From contig OX392536.1 of assembly GCA_947623455.1 (NCBI GenBank), forward strand, positions 8,117,282-8,181,281: 64,000 bases of DNA, given 5' to 3'. Origin of the DNA: Mimachlamys varia. Taxonomy: Eukaryota > Mollusca > Bivalvia > Pectinida > Pectinidae. Positions 48,357-58,909 of the stretch are shown here, one piece after another (position 1 is the stretch's first letter; every line of letters begins with the position of its first letter). The position numbers and the translations under genes were made by a program. The notes under the pieces were generated by a model, which worked only from the letters and a program-made list of their open reading frames with translations, made no database searches and was not told the DNA's origin.

Positions 48357-49309
48357 TACAGTTGTGGGATCGCACAACGTTACACGATGTGCGGTGTGCG
48401 CACGGTGGGCGAACGGTGTATGCACGATGTGCGAACGATGCGATCCTGGGCGATTATTTCTAACGCACATGTGGGCGCACGATAAACTAACATTGTGCGA
48501 TGACAATCGTGGTTGATGTAAAATGAGAAATGGCTTAACACTAATATACGGTTTCGCGCTAGTTAAAACGTTTTAAGCATATCTCTACGTTTAACTACAT
48601 ACATTAGCTGATATTTCTATATATATATATTTTTTTTTAATTAGGAATAGTGTTTTTGTAGTTTTTGAAACTAACCAAATAGATACATGTAAACTTTTAA
48701 CACATGTTGACAAGTTCTTATTCAGGTAAATATTGCCAGTTTTTACCGAGTTATACAATATGTACCTGTACATAGACCATATACGTATATGTCTCTTGCC
48801 CGGGGCACTTACAACACTCGCTTTGGTGTGAAAACACAAGTACAGTGGTGGGGAGGGGGGGGGACGGGGTGTTCAAATAACTAATTATAAGAGTCCAGTT
48901 ATATAAAGGTCGCTCGGCAATGGCTGTCGTAGCGGATCGCCGGACACGGGACAGGGAAAACTCTGACATTTTATTTACCTGTTCTGTTACCTTGGAACTG
49001 AACCCGCACTTAACTGTCTCCTAGTCACTGTAATACTGTTTAATGTATATTGTAAAATTAGCATTAATACCAATAACTATGATGCGAATTTATAAAGTTT
49101 TTCTACAAGAGGGTTCCATATTTTTTTTCATTCCGTAATATTAATCGACCAATTGTCAAAATCGTGCGTGAGTGTGATGAGAATCACACACATAAACGCA
49201 CGATCTTTACATCGCCCCGTTGTGCGCAAAAAGGGCGAACGATGTGTGCACGATGTATGTACGATACACGAACGCATTTTTTGGCGCGTTGTGCGTTACC
49301 ACAACTGTA
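48357..49309. mobile_element. Non-autonomous TIR element with CpG-rich ends
   Basis: Inverted ends TACAGTTGTGG...CGCACAACG (left) and its near-inverse (right) frame about 950 bp. The subterminal parts (48370-48500, 49160-49300) are rich in short GTGCGAACGATGTG-like motifs in both orientations, and the centre is AT-rich. CTATA occurs near both outer edges and may be a target duplication. No transposase gene. Confidence 0.55.
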
Positions 49310-49456
49310 GCTATACAACATACAAAAGTTTCGCTAACACCGGATGTGACGTCGGCGTATCCGTATCTGGAGAACACTTCTCACCACTGGCCTCAACCAG
49401 TTACACAAAATAGTGTCATCATATGACCTTGGCTTCATACATCGTTGATCAGGTGC

Positions 49457-49476
49457 CGATCACTACGTGAGCGCCA
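49457..49476 (-). promoter_or_regulatory. Candidate primer-binding site
   Basis: On the minus strand TGGCGCTCACGTAGTGATCG starts directly after the 5' LTR (which ends CTACACA). TGG at the start is complementary to the CCA end of a tRNA. The tRNA species was not identified. Confidence 0.5.
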
Positions 49477-49979
49477 TGTGTAGCCTTCCTAATGAATGCA
49501 ATCACACTAGGACGCTAGCGTGTCGTTCATTGTCATTTATTAATCCTATATATATCTTACAAATGAAGCCTAAAATTACAATTGATAGAATGATTTAGTC
49601 CATAGACATATTATTGTAGGATTATATATGTTATTTACTACTATACGAAATAAGGATAAGATAAATGAATGACTTATAATGATATTAAAATATCACAATA
49701 CAGTACGTACAGTCTGTCTTACCAGGTCTCAGTTAGATGTCCGGCTACTATGCTGTCCTAGCTGCAAGTGATGGGAATAGAGGTTGTGGTGTGTGAGGAA
49801 ATGTAACTGCGCATGCACCTAGAAGAATACTTCAAGAGACATGCACAGACATTCCACTCTCACTCAGGTGTGACATATACATACGTTAACATATACATGT
49901 GGACAGACTAGGCCAGGACTATGTATTGAATAATACTGAGGTATACTCAGCATGTACAACTATGAACACACAGTCAACA
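49477..49979 (-). repeat. 5' LTR of gypsy element (right on + strand)
   Basis: Direct copy of 33674-34228, shorter by about 50 bp owing to internal deletions; outer end TGTTGACTG against TGTAGACTG in the other LTR. Confidence 0.8.
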
Positions 49980-50090
49980 TTTGTATAACATTAGATGTGC
50001 ATTTGGAAGATGTTGATATGTGTATATTGTGCAGAAGACAATATTTTTCAATGACGTGTATACGTAGTAAGCATTTATTTTTTGTTCCAG

Positions 50091-50500
50091 CATTACAACA
50101 GACAAGTGGAGGCTATTCGGTCAAGCATTTTGAAGTTTCCGGAACTTTCTTCCCACGAGTTTGTCAGGTTCTGTACAGTCGATAACAGTAAAGGTAGGAA
50201 ACCAATCCCCCTGAGACTGCGTCAATTTTTCAGAAAGAGATTCCAAAATCACCCACCACAGATCCCTCCCTGTAGAGATGACGACAAAGTAACACAATTG
50301 CGGGAGTGTATCATGGAATTGGCTGAGCACCAGGATCAGTGGGGCAGACAACTTCCTACCAGGTGGCTAAAGCTGGAGATGGATTTACTGGAATTAAAGG
50401 AAGAGGGAACCACGATACTGAGATTGGAGGAAGTCATTGAAATGAACCGAAAGTCTAAGGTACCTCTAGACAATGTGGAGGAGATAAAACTAGCTCTGCA
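50091..50500 (+). CDS. Roc GTPase gene exon, COR start
   Basis: Acceptor TTTTTTGTTCCAG, donor CTGCA|GTGAGT, entering in phase 0 and leaving in phase 2, about 136 residues. It joins in frame to the exon ending at 32713. The segment HYNRQVEAIRSSILKF is the last helix of a Roc domain; the rest, including LPTRWLKLEMDLLELKEEG and RLEEVIEM, resembles the start of a COR domain (WxxLExxL signature), which mediates dimerisation. The next exon should start with one base completing the codon and encode the YF/PQW part of COR; I could not find it in the window. Confidence 0.8.
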
Positions 50501-50936
50501 GTGAGTATATACACAGTGATGTGTACACTTAAGGTTCCAACCGGTTGCACTACGCACAGACTTCAATTTATCTGGAGCCTTATTTTTTACATAATGTGTA
50601 TTTGTTTTATATTAAAAAATAGAGAATACCGAAGCGTCAAAAAAACTAAATCCTAACTCAAAATCGATTAAACTAGAGGCAAAATAGGAACAATTGAAAA
50701 ATGTACATGGAGACCCTTGTAAAAGTACAAGATAATAATACCAGGTTTTTTCTGAAGAGTAAGGGTATTCTGCTTCATCGACGACACCTGCCATGTAAAT
50801 CTTAGTCACATTCAAGTAAGCGTCAATCCTCAAAATGAAAACCGAGTCATCATTGTCAGTCACACTAATAGGCAAATTCAAAAACGTCCAAGTTAATATC
50901 ACACAAAGATACAGAATATTTCTCGATTAGATCACG
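50501..50936. other. Intron after the last recognised Roc exon
   Basis: A 96-codon minus-strand frame (50902-50612) looks mildly protein-like but has no recognised family or splice sites, so it is not called. Nothing else is seen. Confidence 0.4.
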
Positions 50937-50997
50937 ATGGCGACCATAAAACGTGCTCGTAGTCTTCATCAACCTGCATCCCATGAATCCCTATGTC
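50937..50997 (+). other. Possible first exon of an unknown gene
   Basis: ATG at 50937 (CACGATGG context) opens 20 codons starting MATIKRARSLHQ and ends at GTAAGT (50998), phase 1. No matching downstream exon was established. It may be a chance frame or an alternative start in the large intron. Confidence 0.25.
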
Positions 50998-51003
50998 GTA
51001 AGT

Positions 51004-52201
51004 TTGTTCGTCAGCAGTTGACATCTGACATTTTAATAATATTGAAATTCGTAAGGTCTATAAGGAATAAATATATTTGATATATGTTTGTTATAGATAT
51101 ATGGTATTTTGAAAACGTGTAACTGAAAACCTTCATGTACGTATATATGGAATGAGTTTAGAAGGGAATGATTCATCATTTCATTCTTACGAATGATCCA
51201 ATACGGTAGATGTATGATAAAATGTCAATATTAGTAGCGACGTGAGGAACACGAAAACTGGCCCACAACTTTTTCTACAACTAATCCTCATTTGTGAAAC
51301 TCTGTTCGATCTACCTCCTTGTGTATCTGTTATACCCGGGAAAATTTTTTTTATGGAGATATTAGGGGTAAAAAGGCCAAAATCAGCATTTTTTCCACTA
51401 GTTTCTTTTTTATTCATGTCGAAAAATTTACATTTAAAGCTAACAAACTGAGACTCCAAATATAAGTAGTCCATGTGATTCCAAACAAAACGGTATGATT
51501 AGTTTTTTGATATCTTTAATAGAACGACCACAAAAGACCTTTTAAGATGGGTAATATTTGAGTGTTCGCCAGTATTTTTCCACTGAATGACGTCAAGAAC
51601 AGTGTTCTCTAATTTTATGTAGAATTACGATGGGTTCCGATTAATTAGTTATCGTGAAGCGCATGCGTTAAAACAAAGATGGCGTCCAAGTTCTTCCAGT
51701 GCTGAGTTTGACTGATTTTACTGTAATGTACGAGTGTCATTTAAAAGTTTACGATACCTTGCGGTATTACAATTAATGTAATAGGTCATGTTTATTTTAT
51801 ACGATTGATATTTACAATCATATATGCTATAAATTTCCGCTTAACCGAGGAATCTCAATAAAAATATGTCGCACAACATGTTTGTTGCGGCCCGTTTGTT
51901 GACGTGACACAGATGTACGCGGAGCATTCTCCGTTTCTTGTGTTATATTTTCTCTATTCGATCCATGTTTTTGGTTATTTAGTCTATGCGTGTAACGTTA
52001 GATCTACATTGCATTAATTAGTACGACCACGGAATTTAAGTCCGTGGTACGACGTTAGCTGTCTTGTAGTGATCTCCCCTACCGGGGACTCTGTACACAT
52101 GCTAGCATGGACCACCTGTCATGGTTGTCCTGTTGTAAGCTGGTTGTTGGATCACACAGAGGCCTTTATCCACGAACAGTACACGGTGTTAGAAGGAAAA
52201 T
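51004..52201. other. Intergenic or intron, no gene
   Basis: Dispersed-repeat-like sequence, no supported coding region. Confidence 0.4.
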
Positions 52202-52458
52202 ATGGCATTGACGGGTATAAAACCAACAGAACTAGGCTGGACCACGTCAAATTTACCAGAACAATGGAAGAAGTACCTTCAACACGCTGACGCGTGTACA
52301 AATAGCGGCCCACTGATCATGATCATGGAAGAGTGAAGGAAATCAAGAGAACGTTGGTGTTTTTGTAGGGTTTGCCAGTGTGGAGACGATTTCTACAGCA
52401 TATGGACATTCACTGGAGAAGATGAGGAGAAACTTCAACCGCTCTACCGTAAGTTTAA
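52202..52458 (+). pseudogene. Retroelement gag-like relic
   Basis: A frame starting MALTGIKPTELGW and continuing NLPEQWKKYLQHA, then, after stops, CQCGDDFYSIWTFTGEDEEK resembles the N-terminal part of gag-like proteins of invertebrate LTR elements. It has at least one in-frame stop. The exon-like 52369-52448 (AG before, GTAAGT after) lies inside it and is probably fortuitous. Confidence 0.4.
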
Positions 52459-53206
52459 ATCATATATATACATGTTTACCCGAAAGCTAACGAGGCATTC
52501 TTATAGGCTCTACCGCATAGTGTACGTAGTGCAAGTAATACCGCAACAATGTTATGATTCGTTTCATGTTTTGATTGGTTTCCTGTATCGCTTCGCTACT
52601 AAGTCTAAACGAACGTAACGGTAGACACCAACTTAGGACGTTTTTAACATTAGTTACATGGTGTTTAAGTGCTTTAAATAATGATAAATGATCCTGGATC
52701 CATCTTGTTCCCGTGGGGCTATAGCTAGGGCTCCTAATTACTGTATCATCGAGTGACATGTCGCTGCAAGTACACAAGCAAAGAAAAGTACACAGAAGGA
52801 TTGCGTTAATTAAAAATAGCAAACCTGTTGATGTTGCAATCTTTCTATAATTTCATTGTATTCAGTTAGAAGTACTAAGCACATGTTTTGGGGTTGGGGT
52901 ACATTTTTTCCAACCCTGGTTGCGCTCAAACCCGACCTGTAATCGGTTACCTGTGTAACCGGTTGTTCTGAAAATGAAAATGACCTAACTTTGGATTGTA
53001 ACTATATATATTGACCCACCCAGGTCTTCTAAAGTTACATAGAAAATGATGAGAGGTTCTGATTAAGAACTTCATGTTTAGGCCTTGCTGATCAATCCGC
53101 TGTAGTCCTATAATCCAAGTGTCCAAGTTTTATTGTTAGTGTTGGTGGTTTTTTTTTTTTTTACGATATATAAAAAGCCATGCTCTAGTTTAAAGACTGT
53201 TAAAAC
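52459..53206. other. No features seen
   Basis: AT-rich with a T-run near 53150. Its last eight bases are the left target duplication of the next hAT element. Confidence 0.4.
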
Positions 53207-54111
53207 TATAGGGCTGTCACAGGTACTAAATTTTGCCCCTGGGTACCTGGATTTTAGTACCCTACCGGTACCCGGGTACTCAACATACATAAATCATAGT
53301 TGTAAGTTAGCTTTCTTCACGTTTACCTTGTTTGTTGTGTGGGGTGACAGGCTTACCAAGGGAGATTCAATGCAATGAGTAGAGTATGATTCAATAAGGA
53401 TATTGTGGTTTTTATGCACCAGTCGATAATTTTATAGCTGCATTAATTGGATAAAACAATATATAACAAGCCGACATTACTGACATGACTGTCAAAGCTA
53501 TCCCGCTTGTTTGTCACACACACATGAATACACTAACCTGCCCATGCGCAATAGGAAGTACAAAAAGGGGGGGGGGGGGCACAATACCGTAATTGTCTGT
53601 TTTATCGTACCTGCATTTGAAGTACTCGATATACGCATTTGTTGCAACCAAGGAATTAAGGCAACAAACAACATGATAATTAACATGGTGCTTTATTATT
53701 ATCAATGTCAATTACGTGTACAATGCAACCGGAACCTACAGATCACATGACATAGTCTTCATTCGGACTGTCTCTCGTGTTATCGTATATAAGACTATGG
53801 TGAACCCCGGTCAACTTCAAATACACATGTCCGTCTCGTATCAAATACGGTCATGGAAAATAAAATTTGAAACAATGTTACATGTGAAATTTTTGTTGTT
53901 AACAGATGAAGTGTCATCCTTGGTGAGTGAAACCGACACAAATCAGTGAGATTTTGTAATACTTTAATAGAAGTTTTACATAGACACAGCCGTGTGACAA
54001 AATTTTTCCTATTTTGACGGGTACCCGGGTACACATTTAGGACTCGTGTACTTCTCCAACCCGACCCGTGCCCAGGTACTCCGGTACTCATAACAGCCCT
54101 AGTTAAAACAC
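53207..54111. mobile_element. Non-autonomous hAT element (MITE)
   Basis: Ends TAGGGCTGT...AACAGCCCTA are inverted, and GTTAAAAC is repeated perfectly on both sides (53199-53206 and 54112-54119), the 8-bp duplication expected of hAT. The inner ends carry palindromic GGTACCCGGGTAC-type strings (around 53265 and 54020). It contains a G-run near 53567-53579 and no transposase. Confidence 0.75.
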
Positions 54112-54119
54112 ATACAATT

Positions 54120-55225
54120 CTCATTTTTTTGTTGTTAGTCAGTCATAGAATGTAGCATTAAAAATCTTGATGCAAAAATGGTGATCTTGTCAGTCGCTGT
54201 CAGAAGTTGTTTGGCCTATATTGATGTAGATCTAGACTCAAGAAAGTAGCTTTACAGCATGATCCCAACATTGTTTAAAATTGGATTTGTTTTAATTTCA
54301 TGAAAGCCTTAAAGCATAACAGCATGAATGCGGGTATCTCTCCCCCTCCCCCTTCTCACATCTTATCCCAAGCTGGCTCTAAGCTTATACTGGACTTGAG
54401 AAAGGAAGTTGTTGAACATGTGTTAATAGATGTCTTAATGGTAGGTAGTTATTGGCTCTAGCCATACCACTTCCAGTGGAATTTGAGACTTGAAATAGGT
54501 AATTTTTAGTAAAAGACTGTAAATTAAGTTGTATCGCAACTTAGTTGACCAAAAACCTTCCCCTAGACTGGTACCACAAAATCAAAAGTACCATGTTATA
54601 CCACCAAATTTTCAAAAATACAGTACCACGGTATTATTATACCACCTTGATTGAATGTTTCGGCAAGAAAAAGGTCTGTGACTGTTTTTGTTCTGGCCTG
54701 TCATAAGTTTCTCGCTGTGTTAACCTCTAATATTGTTTGAGTGTATTAGCCTATGTCTGTCCTAGATGATCAACAAAATGATAGGAAATTATTTAATTAA
54801 ACCATATTGGAATTCCAATTGATTTATGTAACAAGTAGTTCTTTGATAAGTTAAATGAAAGTTCCCCAAAAACCGGTACAGGACTAATGTACCACGGTGC
54901 GTACCATCACAACTTTATAATGTGGTATACCTGTAAACCACCCAGCCCCAAGCCCCCCCCCCCCTCCACACACACACACACACAAAGTGAACACACACAC
55001 TCTCGGACACACTTCACTGAAAGAAATGGACATAAAGAGCAAGAATAACTGACACAGCTACTCTTGAATCATTGAGGTATGACTTTCGATACAATGATCA
55101 AATTTGAACAATTACATTATCAATCAAAATTGAAAATTATATTTATTTTGCATTTCAACTGCACAGAAACTATATTGAACGTACTTAACTGAGCCCACAT
55201 TGTGGAAGCCAAGAGTACACTTCTT
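54120..55225. other. No gene; hAT-like debris and a CA microsatellite
   Basis: 54550-54920 carries several GGTACCA-type inverted strings like the ends of the preceding element, possibly an older relic. A C-run and CA repeat lie at 54950-54985. Confidence 0.4.
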
Positions 55226-55550
55226 CATCGTTTGTGTACTGTGGGCTAGAATAGACAGGAAATCTTGATTTCCCTAATTAGAAGTATATTCAGAGATTTC
55301 TGTAGGCATGATGCTGATGTCAATCTCAAAGAGGACTTTATTATCCCTTAAAAAATGTTGTTCAAACACGACCGATAGGTTTTCTTGACAGACAATTCCG
55401 ATGCCATGTTGGTTTGTATTGTATATATCCATAAAAGGGAGATTCCGCCTTAATGTAGCCACTGATGAAAGAATTAATATGATTTCTACTATTTTAGAAC
55501 GAAAGTGAGATTTCCTGTCTATTTTAGCCCATTGTACACAAACGATAGAA
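55226..55550. repeat. Long inverted repeat with 230-bp spacer
   Basis: The left arm 55226-55273 and right arm 55501-55550 are inverse copies with about six mismatches (TCGTTTGTGTAC, GACAGGAAATC). It may be a short MITE. Frames inside are not supported. Confidence 0.6.
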
Positions 55551-55799
55551 ATGTGTAACAATGTATGTTATTTATTGCATGACATTGGCACTTAATGTAA
55601 CTCGAGCCAATTCCATTGGTATTAATAGGGCCATGAATTCCATTGACGGATTGTTTATGTCATACTATGATGTCATAATTGTAACGTTAGATAACATTGA
55701 CCGTCTCCGGGTGATGGGTACCGCTGTACATGTTTTATTCAATGAACAAGCATACAAGTTTGTACCTTATTTCAATCATTTTTGACACTGGATGTACCT

Positions 55800-55990
55800 T
55801 GGGCTGTGGTGGGTGATTGATTAAGATATGTCCCGACATTCTACCACTAGTGCTCCACCTCTGGGTTGTGAGTTCAAAACCCTCCTGGGGCAGTTGCCAG
55901 GGACTGACCATAGGTCAGTGGTTTTTCTTCTGGTACAGGGGTAGAATTTAGTGAATTTAACTTTTTAGCAACTTTCATTTTGTAGCTAGT
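55800..55990 (+). mobile_element. Diverged tRNA-SINE, second family
   Basis: It resembles the SINE at 60846-61046: CATTCTACCACTAG, then CTCTGGGTTGTGAGTTCAAAACCC (B-box-like), and GGGGCAGT. The A box is decayed. Confidence 0.45.
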
Positions 55991-56399
55991 GGGTTAAATT
56001 CAAACTCACCAAATTAGAAACTTGCTTGTAATTTTGCAGGGCTCTCTCTCCCTTTAGTGTGAATGGGGCCAGGGCCTTCAGAATTGTGAAAATTATCGCG
56101 GTATTGACTAAAATTGTGAAAATTTAAGATATCGACAAATATAAGAAAACAACTAAAAATTTCTTCTCTTATAGATTCAAAGTAGTTTTTTGTTGTTTCA
56201 GAAGTCCAAAGCCCTGTCTCTTAATGCTCTAAATTTGTTAATAGCATTCTGTAACTTAACACGGATGCAGTTGTGAAAATCAACTTGAGCGATTGTGAAA
56301 AAAAATCGTACTATTTTAGATTGGGAATGGGGCCGAGTTTCGACCCCAAATACAGCCCAGTGAGAGCCCTGTTTTGGGGTGGTAATGAATTAGTACTAC

Positions 56400-56960
56400 A
56401 ATCACGGGTCGGGGATTCAAAATTGTTCAAATGGTTGGGCTCATCCCCCAGAGGCCTGAGAGGTGGGGTCAAAAGGGGTCAATTTGGCTATATTTATATA
56501 AACAAAGATTTCTCTGAAACCGTGCAATGCATATCGCTCATTTTTTTTCTGGAAATATCTATATGGGTTGGGGATTCCAAATTGTACAAATGATGGAGCT
56601 GACCCCCCAGGGGCCTGAGGGATGGGGTCAAAAGAGATCAATTTCGGTTATACTGATATAAATGACTTCTATTCTGAAACTGAGCCATGCATATCACTCA
56701 TTTGCCTGGTAGCATCACTATGGGGCGGGGATTCAAAATTGTACAAATGGTTGGGTTGAAACCCCAAAGGCCTGAAGGGTGGGGCCAAAAGGGGTCATTT
56801 TGGCAATTCTGATATTAACGATTTCTTCTCTGCATGGTTCTATAAACATTGTATGACATTTATATTTCAGTGGTAGCATACCTTAGTGGCTGAGATTCAA
56901 ATTTATACAAATGATTGAGCTCACCCCCCAGGGGCCTGATGGGTGGGGCCAAAATGCTTC
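56400..56960 (+). repeat. Diverged ~160-bp tandem repeats, four copies
   Basis: Copies start near 56408, 56569, 56727 and 56888, each with GGGGATTCAAAATTGTACAA and CCCCAGGGGCCTGA strings. A further relative lies near 63335-63500. The 106-codon frame at 56273 arises from the repeat. Confidence 0.65.
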
Positions 56961-56984
56961 TGTTTGTCAATATTAATATCATGT

Positions 56985-57480
56985 AACTTTTAATCGGTTA
57001 AGATCCCCACCCGAAAACTATAAATGCAATTGCTGAGCATAAAGAGATGAGCACAAATATGATTTTAGATTTGACCCCAGGGTCTGCCACTTTCTTGCAG
57101 GCTTAGCTGTTTAGTCATAACTTTTAAAAAAGGTTGAAATCCCCATTTCAAAACTATACATACGTTTGCTGAGCATAAAGAGAAGATCACAAATATGATT
57201 TTTGATTTGATCCAAGGTTCGTGCCATGCCCTTGCAGACTTAACTCATGAGTCATAACTTTTGAACGGTTGAGATCCCCACCCAAAAACTATATATATAC
57301 AATTGCTTGGCATAAACAGACAATCCCAATCATGATATTAGATTTGATCTTGGGGTCTACCATGCCCTTGCGGACTTGACTCCTGCGTCATAACTTTTAA
57401 ACAATTGAAATCCCAAGCCCAAACTTATATATACCATTGCTTGACATAAAAGAGAAGAGCGGAGTCGCGATATTAGCATT
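56985..57480 (+). repeat. Diverged ~130-bp tandem repeats, four copies
   Basis: Copies near 56985, 57112, 57240 and 57385 share GAGTCATAACTTTT, GATCCCCACCCAAAAACTAT and TTGCTGAGCATAAAGAGA. A related piece recurs at 63525-63650. Confidence 0.65.
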
Positions 57481-57574
57481 GAGTCTGGCACATCATTAAT
57501 AAGTTTTGCGATCAGATGAAAATGAAAACAGATGAGATACCAACCAATTAACCAAATTTTTAATTTATACTGAT

Positions 57575-58901
57575 TAGGGGTGTCACGATACGCTTATAGC
57601 GTACCACGATATATTGCGATATAAGAAGAGTGTATTGCAATACGTACCACGATATATTGCCTTTAAAATTCTTAAGTTTGTTTCTACATTTTGTAATGAA
57701 TAAATATGCAGAGTTTTCTAGCTACATTATATTTAGTTTTTCCACGTTTCTAACATTTTTCTCTGTGGTTTAAATTTGGTTTTCAGTTTATTAGACCCTT
57801 TTCATTTTTGTAATAAAAGTGCATCCTACACTTTAAGTTGCAATAATTTGTAATGTTTTCTCTGTACTTGTTTGCATTTGTCTGATCTTATTATTACAAA
57901 AAATAAACTAAACTAATCAATTAAACTTTAAATTTATGACATGGTTTGTTTTATTTTATTCAGTTCACACAGTCTGTAGTAAAACAGAAGACAATGATCA
58001 CTACTTGAGATCAAATGACATGGAATGTCCAAACTTGCTGAACACAGGAAGTCAAATCTACCATGTCTGGAAATCAAACATGGAGTAACTGTCAAATTAC
58101 TAGATCCAGTTCAATCTGTAAAAATGCTTCAAATAAATGGAATGTTTTAACGAGGGTCGAGTGTTTGGATCATTTTTCTAAATCCGCCTCCTTCAACAAT
58201 ACTCAGTGGTCTCAGATCATCTGTAATGTATTTGGCAATTGATTTTGTAATGGCCATGGATCGGTCTGAATAAAATGAGTACTTTGTGCTAAGAACCTTC
58301 GGCAAAGTAGATTGTTTATTGGATTTAGTTACTGACTTATCTGGGGTAAAATTTTCTGTAGTTACTTTCGTTTTCGTAGGGGATTTTAATCTGGGATGAT
58401 GACGTGTAATGTGTGTGGTGAGATTCGTCGTTCCGCCACAGTATTTAACTGATAAGTCACAGTGCCTGCAAATGGCAATTCCCTCCGTAATTGCGTGAGT
58501 GTCTTTGTCCATTCGGAGCCAAAAATTGCCCCACACATCACTTTTTGCCTTTTTGTTGGGGACTAATTCAAACTGGCCTTGTTCCGCCATGCTTAGTTGT
58601 GTTTACTTGACGACATCACATAGGCGCTTCGTATAAATGATTCACTATGTCTTACAAACGCCTGAGTGACAGATACGTTTTCAGTACGTAAAACAGGAAA
58701 TAATGATTCGTAAACATGACTGAATTCGGTTTGGTACTTGTCCGTTATAGAAATAGATAGGAAAATGTTGAGTAAACAACTATTTTTCAGAAACTGTAAA
58801 AATATCGTAAAATACCGGTACGTAGCTACCGTATCGCGGTACAATACAAAATTTATAAAAATCGCAATATACCGGTATACCGGTATATCGTGACACCCCT
58901 A
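57575..58901 (-). mobile_element. Truncated hAT element with BED-finger frame
   Basis: TIRs TAGGGGTGTCACGATA and TATCGTGACACCCCTA, and perfect 8-bp duplications ATACTGAT on both sides (57567-57574 and 58902-58909). 1327 bp, too short for a full hAT transposase; only a BED-finger frame remains. The ends also carry internal repeats of GTACCACGATATATTGC. Confidence 0.85.
58147..58590 (-). CDS. BED zinc-finger protein, hAT N-terminal fragment
   Basis: 147 codons from ATG 58590 to TAA, undamaged. It has a BED finger (WGNFWLRMDKD, then C-x2-C of ICRHC, and H-x4-H of THITRHH), followed by a Ser/Lys/Thr-rich linker and the start of the hAT helical region (ITDDLRPLSIVEGGGFRKMI). The RNase-H-like catalytic core is absent. 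In full-length ZBED/hAT proteins the finger binds transposon ends. This short form could bind the TIRs without cutting, acting as a competitor of a full transposase; that role is inference. It could equally be a simple deletion remnant. Confidence 0.7.
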   Translation of the reverse strand: MAEQGQFELVPNKKAKSDVWGNFWLRMDKDTHAITEGIAICRHCDLSVKYCGGTTNLTTHITRHHPRLKSPTKTKVTTENFTPDKSVTKSNKQSTLPKVLSTKYSFYSDRSMAITKSIAKYITDDLRPLSIVEGGGFRKMIQTLDPR

Positions 58902-58909
58902 ATACTGAT

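Larger units (their letters stand above)
33674..49979 (-). mobile_element. Ty3/gypsy LTR retrotransposon, decayed, with nested inserts
   Basis: Two direct terminal repeats (33674-34228 and 49477-49979) bracket minus-strand gag, protease, RT, RNase H and integrase remnants in Ty3/gypsy order (integrase last). A primer-binding-site candidate and a polypurine tract sit at the right places for minus-strand orientation. The 16.3-kb span is inflated by inserts: a SINE (34386-34888), a 7.8-kb element (about 37945-45736) and a TIR element (48357-49309). Reading frames carry stops and frameshifts, so it is dead. It lies antisense in the intron of the Roc GTPase. A target duplication is not clear: I see at most TTTG on both sides if the LTR edge is moved by 2 bp. 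Confidence 0.8.

Noticed and set aside
50612..50902. 96-codon minus-strand frame as a gene
   Set aside because: Mildly protein-like but no recognised motif, no splice partner, and looks like part of a dispersed repeat.
52369..52448. Next exon of the Roc gene (AG before, GTAAGT after, fits phase 2)
   Set aside because: The translation resembles a gag-like relic continuing from 52202 and lacks the expected COR residues.
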